Source: Rehmannia glutinosa (lineage: Eukaryota > Streptophyta > Magnoliopsida > Lamiales > Orobanchaceae). From it: a stretch of DNA of 64,000 nucleotides. The stretch is from assembly GCA_016081115.2 (NCBI GenBank), contig CM071930.1, positions 6,243,419 through 6,307,418 on the forward strand, written 5' to 3'. Position numbers and translations under genes: made by a program. Numbering within the stretch: the stretch's first letter is position 1; each line of letters starts with the position of its first letter. A model generated the notes under the pieces. That model did no database searches and was not told the DNA's origin. It was given only the letters and a program-made list of their open reading frames with translations. This document shows positions 35,603 to 45,456 of this stretch, one piece after another.

Positions 35603-38573
35603 ATGAACTCTCGCTATCTTGTTGTTCGATTTGGTGGTCATTGGGAAGGTTTAGAATATAAAAGTGGTGAAGAAGAAGTTGTACGTATTAAACCGGGCAA
35701 ATTGAATTATAGTGAAATATTGGAGGAGGTTTATGGTGTTGTTGATGTTGATAGGGGCGTATACGATTGTATAATGCATTCTATTGTAGATATTTCTGGA
35801 AACAAACTTGGGAAGTTAAAGTTGAAAAACGATGATGACATTGAAAGCTGCGTTTGGGAACACCGAGTTACCGAGTTGTTTTTGTAACAAAAAAGAAAAA
35901 CGATGGGTGAGACTAGTTCGCATAATGTATTGGGAGGTCCGTCGAGCATAATCGAGTTGAGAATGTTGAAGGTCAACAAGGTGTTGGTGGAAGTTTTATG
36001 CAACTAATGGCTAGTCGAATGATTTGTCGTGATCATTGGGCCTAATTACAACTACATGCAACTTCTTGGTTTTCAACAATACGGTTTATCGCAAATCAAT
36101 CCATATAGTCATGCGGTAAGGCTAGTGGAGCACCTTTTATGCATATGAACAATGTTCCAATTATTGATCATCGCGTCACTAGCACCTACGATTAATGTTC
36201 CAAATATCAATTGTCAGGGACTAGTATAAGGCCAAGCAATGAAGATGGCTATTATCCCGATATGGGTTGTGATAATCCGATGTTAATTGTGATAATACCG
36301 ATCTTGATGTTGGTTGTGATAATAATGACATTAATTATGGTGCAAACTACGGTCAAATGGTTTTGGTGAGAACTACACCGATGGTGATGTTGGTGCGGCG
36401 TTGAAGCTAATAATCAATTTGAAAATGACCAAAGAACATCTTTGAATTTGAGGAATTTTGTGAGTGGAGACGTAGACGGAGAGAAGTATTTCCAGAAAAC
36501 CAAAACCAAGATGCAGCAGAAGTACGAGGTGTTAACTTACATCCAGATATCCATAGAGACAATATGGACGAAACAATAGTGCCCCAGGACGAAGTTGGGT
36601 GATTCGGTACACTCTCGCACCTTTCGGTTCCTCGAGGAACCGCTAGGTTGGAAGCATCGGTGGGACATTGCGCAAGGAGCAACATACATGAGCAAAAGCT
36701 GATTGGATATCGCACTAGGCATGTATCACCTTGAAAATCAAGTCAGTATCGAGTTGAACGCTCGGATAAGACTCGTTTTCATGCAATATGCAAGTATGAA
36801 CGATGCCCTTTTCGAATGCGTGCATATGGAAAGGATGGTATTTGGAGAGTAGGGAAGTTTGACAAGCACCATGGATGTGGGTTAAATTTGAATGACAATG
36901 CATCTAAAGGCGGGTGCATTCTAAAGTAGTAGGTGCGTATTTTGCATCTAGATTACTAGTGGAACATTCTGCGCTCGTGCAAGAGATATGATAGCGGAGT
37001 TGGAATCGCGACATGGGCTTAAAATGAGTTATAATGTTGCGTTGAGTGCAAAGCATCATGCCCGGGTTGATATATGGAGATAGCAACAAGTCATCCAATC
37101 TAGTCGCATACTTACACATGTTGAATTTAACGAATCCCGGATCGGTAACTAGATGGAAGTCGGATAATTTTAATAGATTCAAGTACGTGTTTTTTGCTTT
37201 GCATGCATCAATCACTGGATTCCAGAAGAATGCCCGACCAGTTATTGTGATTGATGGAACACACCTTAAAGGCAAATACCGAGGAATATTGTTTGTGGTA
37301 GTAACAAAAGATGGTAATGAACAGATTTTCCCACTTGCTATTGGAATCGGGGATGTTGAAAACGACGATTCTTGGGCATGGTTTTTGAGACAGTTGGGAG
37401 ATGCTTATAATTGCCCTCGTGATCTACTGATTGTTTCTGATTAGCACAAGAGTATCAGTAATGCCATAAAAGCAGTATACCCAGAAGCATCACATGGGCT
37501 TTGCACTTATCATTTGCAGAGTAATTTGGCTCAATACGGTCAACATATAGTAGCAATGTTTAGGAATGCAACATATTCATACCGCGTAGTGAAGATTATG
37601 ATAAGTATTTTGAAAACATAAAAGTTGCTAGTGAGATGGGTGCGTTTAAAAAGTTAGAACGTGCGGGGGAAGACAAATGGTCTCGAGTTAAGTGTCTGTC
37701 GGCGTTATGGGTTCATGACATCAAACTCGGTGAGAGCTTCAATAGTCGGTTATTATGGGCGAGAAAGTTACTGTTTGTTCGTGGCTTGAGTGTGCTCGGA
37801 CTATTATTGAAAAGTGGTTTTATGAACGACGATCGCCGCTTTAATGATAAAGATCAAGAGCTAACACTTGAAGCAACCAAAAGATTAAATGATGCGATTG
37901 AGATAGGTCGTAGAATGGATGTACAATGTCTTAGTAATGTGAAGTACAAGGTGAAAGATGGAACAAAGACTTATTTGGTTGACTTATACCAAAGAACGTG
38001 CAATTGTCGAGAATTTGAATATGAATTGATGCCTTGCGCCCATGCATCGCACAATTAGGTATAAAGAAATTTAAAATTTGTATCAATATTTTCACATAAT
38101 TCGTTCAATATTTTCAAATAATTGTTTGTTTATTTGTGCGGAAGCGAACCTCAATATCTATTCATTTGTTGCCCATTATTATAAAAATGAAAATCTTCAA
38201 AAAATGTGGGCGGGTGAAGTTTTACCAGTTCCTGATCCGAGTGAATGGGTTCTACCACAAGAGGTGCGAGACTTAGTATGCAACCCTCCAAATAACCCGA
38301 GACAAGCAGGTCGTCCTAGACAAAGTAGAGTTCATTCATTTGTTGAATCATCAAGTAATCGTTCATGTAAGAGTCAAATTTGTTCAAGGTGTGGGGGTCT
38401 TTGGCCACAATTGCGTCAAATGCACTATGTCATTGCCGCTCGATGAGCACGAAAGTACCTCAAATGACACAAATAGATCGTCCTTCGATACAAGTGCGTA
38501 ATAAGAAGAAATGTGGAATATGCCGAGCGGATGATCATACCAGTAGAAAATGTCCGAGACGTCCAGGATGATG
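35603..38573 (+). pseudogene. mudrA-like MULE transposase, broken
   Basis: The N-terminal frame 35603-35887 (MNSRYLVVRFGGHWEG) is a PB1-like/DUF-type start common in plant MULEs. The MuDR-type zinc finger follows at about 36789-36889 (CKYERCPFRMRAYGKDG ... HHGC). The catalytic domain at 37046-37444 contains VIVIDGTHLKGKYRGI with the first Asp, and ends LLIVSD followed by TAG where D-Q-H is usual. Frame 37636-38058 covers the C-terminal part and the SWIM finger (CNCREFEYELMPCAHA). After an intron at about 38059-38140, frame 38078-38446 (IYSFVAHYYKNENLQKMW) and a CCHC knuckle at 38508-38560 (CGICRADDHTSRKC) finish it. It cuts and joins element ends. The breaks in 35900-36780 are frame changes. 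Confidence 0.8.
38059..38140 (+). other. Probable intron of the transposase gene
   Basis: The SWIM motif is interrupted at CAHAS by a stop, and homology resumes at NLNIYSFVAHYY. The gap starts with GTATAAAG and ends TTTGTGCG before GAAGCGAACC. A normal acceptor would be ...TGCAG, so the CG here fits the window-wide CAG-to-CG change. Confidence 0.5.
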
Positions 38574-38685
38574 AAAATTAGGCAAAGGTTTATTTCAAAT
38601 GTAACACTATTTTCTAGAAAAACACACTAAGAGCTGAAACTCAGTAGTCTAAATGTGTTAATCATGTCAGTAGTGCCCTTTACCG

Positions 38686-38880
38686 TACGATATATGGCAC
38701 GATATTTCGTGCCAACTATCTCGGGCACGATATCGTGACTTATATAGTTGGCACGATATCATGCCCTATTATAGTTGGTACGTAATAGCGTGTCTTATGT
38801 TTGGCACGATATATCGTGCCTAATTATATAAGGGGCACGATATATCGTGCCTAATTATATATCGTGTCCCAATTGCTCTT
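38686..38880. repeat. Palindrome array 2, GCACGATAT(AT)CGTGC
   Basis: About seven copies lie between the 3' ends of the two convergent genes. They include exact GGCACGATATATCGTGCC twice near 38803-38850 and degenerate forms (GGTACGTAATAGCGTGTC). Spacers here are ACTATAGTTGG-like, unlike array 1. Confidence 0.85.
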
Positions 38881-39005
38881 ATGAATATGTTTGTAGTTTT
38901 TGTGGATTTCTTATCTGCTAATTGTAATTCTCTTAAGAAAAATCATGCAAAATGAATATTTAATTAAATAACTCAAAATATTTAGAAGATATACAACAAT
39001 ATGTA

Positions 39006-39497
39006 CTACAACTCCCAAGTACTACTATCGATCTTGTCTTGATCGTAAACTTGTCGTGCCATATTCTTCCTTATCTCTGGAATCGACTGCTCCACATACT
39101 TCCTATTAATCTTCTGTGTGATACAACTAATGATGGAATGTATGGCAAATACACCACAACTAGTGGGGTCGTTCTGCAAAAAACAATCTTTCGGCTGCCT
39201 ATGGATAAGTTCCCACTCGCGGCGGACAGGCTCCTTACCTAAGGCGGCGTAGAAGCCAGCGCGAATAAGTACACATGGGAGCATGCGACGGAGGGCAATG
39301 GCCTCAGAATCATGACTGACACTCGTGGTCGCGGAGAATGTGATAACACGGGCATAATAGAGTCGACAATGGCGGAAGAGAAGTCGACAATGCCGGGAGG
39401 AGGAGGAAGAGACGTCACTACCGGAGGGGGGGAGGAGTCGACATGGCCGGAGGAGGAGGAGTCGACATGGCGGGAGGAGGAGGGGACGAGACGTCAC
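39006..39497 (-). pseudogene. Ulp1-like cysteine protease (C48), C-terminal part
   Basis: The 163-codon minus-strand frame ends with FLQNDPTSCGVFAIHSII, where the QND-x4-CG pattern supplies the oxyanion and nucleophile Cys of Ulp1/SENP-type proteases that remove SUMO. The N-terminal half of this frame (Arg/Leu/Pro-rich) is a reading through the minisatellite, so the protease His and Asp are not seen. Such genes are carried by Kaonashi MULEs as a captured second gene. It is convergent with the transposase. Confidence 0.65.
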
Positions 39498-39665
39498 TAT
39501 CGGAGGAGGGGAGAGTCGACATGGCGGGAGGAGGAGGAGGAAGAGTCGTCACTACCGGGAGGAGGAGGATGAGGAAGAATCGTCGCTTGACGGAAGAGTC
39601 GAATCTTCTTTGGAAGAGGAGTCGATCTTGCCGAAGGCCAAGGAGGAGTCGATCACTGGGAGGAG
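39362..39665. repeat. GGAGGAGGAGTCGACATGGC minisatellite
   Basis: Units of 15-30 bp built from GGAGGAGGA and GTCGACATGGCG or ACGTCACTACCGG recur about ten times. On the minus strand they encode Pro/Ser-rich repeats (PPPPAMST) within the linker of the Ulp1-like gene. The length is likely polymorphic. Confidence 0.8.
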
Positions 39666-39781
39666 GTGTCTGCTGCGATGATAGCGGCTCGGATATCTCG
39701 ACTACCATGCACGAAGTCATCGATTGATCAAGATATGGGAATAGACGCCTAATCTCCTCTCGAATAAGTCCGGAACCCGAC

Positions 39782-40386
39782 CTATCTCTCCCGATCTAGG
39801 CGTCGTCCCAGCGAGAACCCCTCTCCGAGATGACGAGTCTCTAACCGAGAAGCGACATCATCGACTCGTGTCTCCAATCGAGCGAACCGCTCCTGCTCGT
39901 AAGTCTCTCGAATCAAGCTGTCTGGCGCATAACACCCGAATCGTGTCGGATATCTCGTCGCCAACTCGCGGATGGATCAACACGAGTATCTCCGACGGAT
40001 TGGTGGATCATCGTCGACCATCTAAAGGATTATCACCGATGGGATGATGGACCATGCAATCTAGGCCGCTTCTCAGGCCTGCTCAATCGTAGGAGTAGCG
40101 GTGTCGGCCTGCAAACGGGTCTACCTCTCCCCTCGCCCTACCTCTGTCTCTCCCCCGGAAGCAACACTCTACTCTGTCCCCCGCCGATAGGGGTCAGGGG
40201 TCATCGAATCGACACTCTCTCGCCAATAGGGGTGGGTCTGTCGAATCTATACTCGTACCTCCGCCTTTCTCGCTTAAAAACCGGTTCTCCTGGGATGAAT
40301 CGAGGAGGACCTAACAAAATAATCTGGATCATCGACTCTCTATATATATCTCTTTGGAGCTCCTCCGGTCGGATCCAATATCTCAT
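39782..40386 (-). pseudogene. Middle part of the Ulp1-like gene, broken
   Basis: Short frames at 39782-39964 (FARLETRVDDVASRLETRHL, coiled-coil character) and 40201-40386 (MRYWIRPEELQRDIYRESMI) lie between the DUF1985 and protease parts in the same orientation. They look like the variable linker of these proteins. No catalytic motif is visible. Confidence 0.4.
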
Positions 40387-40654
40387 GACACATTAAAGCC
40401 TGTAAATAATATAAATAAATAAATTAATAAAAAAATAAATTAATTATTAAATAAATAAATAAGTTAACACCGTTAATACATACCGTGTCAAAGAAAAAAA
40501 TCGCGTCATGTCAATAGCGGTCTTGAAAACCTCCAACGAAGGCACCAGGCAAGGCGGGTGTCGATACTGAGTCGCCAGGCATTACCCAGGCGAGGTATCG
40601 CCTCGAATGCCCAAATCTGTGATAACATTGATAAGTATGAAATAATAAGATTTT

Positions 40655-41290
40655 TTAAATATTTAAAAAACTAATTACAAATATAAATAAAATAAAAACA
40701 TATACGTGCCGCCAAGACATAAGTGGCCCCATAAAAATGATAAGAAGGTGGCCGATATCTACAGGTGGAACGTCCCAAGTATATCGGCCAAGTGGCGTAA
40801 CATCATGCATGTGCGAATATAATGCATCAATATCTCGAAAGGAGTATTTCCCCCGGAACGCCTCCCCATGTGCATCGTCCTCGACCAAAAAACCACGGCC
40901 AACGGCCCATCTGCGTCTTTTCGGCCATCGAAACACTGATATCATGTAAAAGGCAAATAACACCTTCGCCACCTTCGGGCATCGCCTGGTGAGTCACGGA
41001 AGGTGCGAGAGCAAATAAATCGCGTAAATGCGCGGCGGTAACCCGATCACCCTAGGCAATACCGTCAGTATATACCCGGTCTCGGGTACCTCAAAATCAC
41101 CGTTAGGGTCAAATGTGGACCCTGAAAATCGCAATCCCGATATCATAGCAAAATCACGCCGAGAGAATCTGATAGTCTGCTCTCCGACGCGGAACCGACC
41201 TACAACAATATTAAAAAATTGCAATTTAGTAAGATGAATTATTGAAATATTGAAGAAATGTAGTGAAAAACTGAAAGAAAACAATAACAA
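40655..41290 (-). pseudogene. DUF1985-type N-terminal domain of the Ulp1-like gene
   Basis: Frame 40994-41290 contains VGEQTIRFSRRDFAMISGLRFSG, the hallmark start of DUF1985. Frame 40655-40972 continues it with KVLFAFYMISVF, FLVEDDAHGEAF, and a YSFRDIDALYSHMHDVTPLGRYTW region. This domain is regularly found at the N-terminus of Ulp1-containing proteins of plant MULEs. Its biochemical role is unknown. Confidence 0.65.
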
Positions 41291-41321
41291 TAATTATGGA
41301 AAAAACAGCATGTAACACGAT

Positions 41322-41660
41322 ATGGATATCTAGGCACGAAATGCTACACGATTTATAGCAGCAAAATACATGGCACGATATACGCAATGAAAAATGGAAA
41401 AAACAGCATGTAATTGAAACTACGGCACGATATCGTGCCCATTTTGAAACACGAGCATGATATCTTGTCCAAAAATAAACCTGGCACGATATCGGGTCAA
41501 CTTTAAACCCCTGCACGATATCGTGCCCAAAAAATAAACACAACACGATATCTTTGCCCAAAAAATAACCCGGCACGATATCGGGCCAAAAAATAAACAC
41601 GGCACGATATAGGCGCGATATATTTACCATATCGTGCTGCTTCGTCTTCCTCGTCTTATC
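41322..41660. repeat. Palindrome array 3, GCACGATATCGTGC
   Basis: About ten copies, including GGCACGATATCGTGCCC near 41423 and 41513, lie just upstream of the DUF1985 start on that gene's strand. The phase is about 30 bp with AAAAATAAACACG-like spacers. Several copies have CGGG or TTTG in the right half. A further GCACGAT word is at 42003 and 42013. Confidence 0.85.
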
Positions 41661-42284
41661 GTGCCCTAAATAAACCCGAAATACTCCATTTTCGAACATT
41701 CTAAACCAAAACACAACCAAAAACTTCATCTATTTCGAACATTCTAACAAATAAACTCAAATATTTCACATTCTCAAGCATTTTCTACATATATTCGAAA
41801 ATTATCAACTAAAATTCATATTTCCCAAAACTTCATATTTAATATATATTTCGAAAATGAGAGGCAATATATGAGAAGTACCTGTTCGGGAGTAGAGGAG
41901 GGAGGGCGCGAGGAGTCGGCGGAGAAAGGTGACGGCGGAGGAGGTGACGGCGGGCGGACGACGCGATTGAGAAGCCATTGATTTCTCCACTTTTTCTTCT
42001 TTGCACGATTAGGGCACGATAGGATTTTTCTCTCTAGTTTTTCCTTGTTTTCTTTACCTTTTGCTTTTTGTTTGTTGTCTTGGAGTGTGTGTTGTATACG
42101 GTTATTATACGGTCTACGGTTTAATGTGTATAATGATGACTTCAATTTTAAAATTCAAAAACCACCAACTTTAAGGAAGGGTAATTTGGCCAATTTGGGT
42201 AGAAAAGAATTTTATTATCTAGGTGGGTATAAATGAGTACCCACTATCCATAATGGGTACTAAAAAAATTCCCCCTATATATAA

Positions 42285-42833
42285 TATAAGCATGTTGCAC
42301 GAGGTGTTGTGGAGAAAGTTTGGCCACGTCGCTTACACTTGGGAAGATAAATATAATCGTGAAAAAAATATGGTCCATCCATGCAAGTTTTATTTGGTTT
42401 TTATGTCTTTAAGCATCTATCAGTTATAATAAAATATGCTTTTAAATTTTAATACAGTTTAGCAAGCCCCCAAATATGCTTTTGGCACTTTAAGTACACA
42501 ATACAATAAACAAAATATATTAACAAATTGTATATGAAAAGAACTATAATAGTTAATCAGGGATTATTTTGATTGTGGTAAGACAATAATCAAGATCTAA
42601 ACTACACGCATAAGTCATTATTGCTAATAATATCAATAATAAAATAGTCTTTGATTCAAAATCCCATGACAACAACAAGCTAAGTATAATTACTTAATTA
42701 CGCACTAAAGGCCTAAAGGGTTATCACGCCTTCAAGATTAAGGTAGGAGCTGCCGACATATATATATTTCTTACATAAGTTTGTCATAAATTTAAATTAA
42801 TCTCAAAAGGCAATAAAATTGTCTATATTTATC
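42285..42833. other. Intergenic DNA without a gene
   Basis: AT-rich, with no supported frame or repeat structure. Confidence 0.5.
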
Positions 42834-43214
42834 GCTGGAAGCTATGAAGCACTGATACGGATACAGGACATGGATACAAGAATACGATATATTTTGAAAT
42901 TCCAAGGATACGGATACGATATATATACACATATAAAAATATATATTTTATATTATTGGAAATACAGACGTATTAAGTATAATGAAAAAGACAATGTTTC
43001 AAGTATAAAAAATTAAAATTACATAAGTACTCATATTCAAAATGTGATAACTCACATAGACACACAAAAAAATGCTGAAAAAATGTGCAATAGAATAAAT
43101 TCGATCTATTTCCATGTGTAGATGTATTCATGGAGTATCCATGAAGTATCAGATAAAATAGCGTATCGGATACATATCCGGTATGGGAAGTGTTCGTACT
43201 TCCTAGGCTGGAAG
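42834..43214. mobile_element. hAT-type MITE with 8-bp target duplication
   Basis: GCTGGAAG at 42834-42841 and 43207-43214 flanks 365 bp. The left end is CTATGAAGCACTGATACGG, and the right end in reverse complement is CTAGGAAGTACGAACACTT. The interior repeats GGATACGATAT words. An 8-bp duplication and short ends fit hAT. There is no coding frame. Confidence 0.75.
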
Positions 43215-43919
43215 TCTTTTTCTTAACTATGGACTTGGTATTTTGTGAGAACTGAAGATATTTTGTGGTATAATGCTCTTCCTCCTCTTCGTTAGGAGTT
43301 TTTTGTCCCCTGTGTTGAGCTTGTCACCTTGTTAAGGTTTCTGTTGGGGTAGTCATCCTCCCCGCCACCACCAACCGCCAGCCCCCCGCCTCTAACTTTA
43401 CTGTCTATCCCCCTCTTGTTCCCTCTTCCTCACTTTCCATCATCAGCGATACCCCTCCTCCCGGTCGCCACCTCCGTCACCGACAACCCACCAACCACAC
43501 GCCCATAAAACCCAGCTGGCGTAATCAGCTTTTTATCCCCTGACTCACCCATTAACTCTTTTCCCCATAATATTCCCTATCCCCTACATCTTTTATCCCC
43601 CTCTCTTTTAGTTTTTTATAGTTATTTCCCCACTATGGGGTGAGAGTGTCATGCTTCTGTCAGAGAATGTTGGACTATCCCATGCTCCCGCTCCCCATTA
43701 TTCTAAACCAGTCTAGGGTTTACCAAAATTCCCTGCCCTCATCTGAAGTCGCCCACCCCTCCCCCTCCCCACCCCACCGTCTCCTTCCCTCCATTTGTTT
43801 TGTCTTACGAGCTAACCTAACCGATGTTTTTTCGGTTGTGTTGTGTTTTCGGCTATTGTTTTTATCCAGGTTATTTCACAGGTTTCGCGCCAGGGCCCGA
43901 TTGATACGCATGATGTAGT

Positions 43920-44760
43920 AGGAGTAAATATGGGAGACCTCACGAAAAGGAAGCTCAAATCGTCGATTTAGATGATGATACGAAGACCTCTATATCAACC
44001 AAACACAGGAAGGCTTTTGTTTGTGTGCACGCTTATTACACAGAAAGCATTTAACCTTTTTACCTTTTGGAAGTTATGAAGAAAGCCTGGAAACCACGTA
44101 AATGATATAATACACGTGAATGGGAAAAAAATTATTCTTCTTCCGTTTTGATGAAGCTAAAGAAAGGGAATGGGTCATTGGGAATCAACCATGGCACTTT
44201 GAAGGTTACTTATTCGCACTCAAAGAAATCGTGATCTTGAACAACCATCTACCATCTCCATCACGGAAACCCCCCTCTGGACCCATTTTTATGATTTACC
44301 AGTCGCTTGCATGAACGAAAAAACACTGGCCATCATGACCAAACAGATTGGTAAGCTTATAGCATGGGATTCATCCGGAGAAGGCTTGTTCGGGAAATCG
44401 GCTCGAATTAAAGTGGCCATAGACATAACCAATCCATTACCTCGAGGGATTATGATCAAAGTGAAAGGCGAATCAAAATGGATCCCCCTCAAATACGAGT
44501 CGCTTCCAATCTACTGTTTTTGTTGTGGCACCATTGGACACCATTTCAGGGCGTGTACATACTACGATAATAACGAAGCCACAGCCCCATCTGATGCCAA
44601 ATACGGCCCATGGTGAAAGGCATCACCCTACAAACGCCCTCGGCCACATACGACCACATCTTCCTCCCCAGTTTCAACCCCCATCTATCCCAAAAAACTC
44701 ACATACCCCCTAGAAACACCCACCCAACCCATTCCCCGAACCCCCACATCCAATTCTCGC
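43920..44760 (+). pseudogene. LINE ORF1 (RNA-binding, DUF4283 and CCHC), broken
   Basis: Frame 44120-44314 has the DUF4283-type phrase WVIGNQPWHFEGYLFALKE. After a frame change, 44311-44616 gives KQIGKLIAWDSSGEGLFGK, ARIKVAIDITNPLPRG and the knuckle CFCCGTIGHHFRAC (C-x2-C-x4-H-x4-C). This is the nucleic-acid chaperone of plant L1 elements. The tail (44620-45400) is C-rich and Pro-rich in translation, typical of the variable ORF1 C-terminus. Confidence 0.75.
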
Positions 44761-45456
44761 AAACCCCATAAAACCAAACCCCTGAAAGTCGAACCATGAT
44801 CGGATAATCAACACCCCACTCTCGAATCCCACGACCATATCAACCTAAACCATAAATCCACCTCCATCACACCAACTACCTTCCCGACCACCCACATATC
44901 ACCACAATTCAATTAAGCCACCAAGCCCAAAATAGTAACATCATCTCCAAACCCCATCATCAATTATCCAACACCGTACTACCCAACCCTTCCAAACTCC
45001 CATCACAACCCACCCTACAACTTAACATAAACCCATGGCCAGCTCCCCCCTCCCACATCACCTTGAGCATGCAACCCCATCAACCTATCAACACCTCCTT
45101 AACCCTAACTACCAACTCACAATCATCCCTAATACCCAAAAACACCACTATAATCCTCATGCCACCCATCCCTCCAAATAACACAAGCACACAATTCCTA
45201 CCAATAACACCTACCACTACTAAGCCTAACACCTGGAGCCGTCTCCTTAACCGCACACAATCCCCGGGGTCGAATCTGATCAACATAACACATGTTAAAT
45301 GAAAGAACAAAAAAACCACCCTACATAATGACCCTCCCCAGCCCACACCCCAACCAAAAAACAAAAACAAAATAACCAACTCCTGGAACCAATGAACATA
45401 CACTATCCTAATAGCTCAACGGCGGAGGCTGCAGAGGGGCAGTCCCGCCGACAACA

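Larger units (their letters stand above)
34837..42284. mobile_element. Kaonashi-type MULE with transposase and Ulp1-like gene
   Basis: TATATATAA at 34837-34845 and 42276-42284 flanks a 7.4-kb element; the left copy lies in a TA run, so the border is likely rather than certain. The left end begins GAGCAAATGGGGCAAATTAC and the right end, in reverse complement, GGGGGAATTTTTTTAGTACC; both go on to CCCAC and TTTCTACCCA. It contains a mudrA-like transposase on the plus strand and, convergent to it, a gene with DUF1985 and Ulp1-like protease parts. That is the known content of Kaonashi (KI-MULE) elements. Three arrays of a GGCACGATATCGTGCC palindrome lie at the non-coding positions. Confidence 0.75.
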
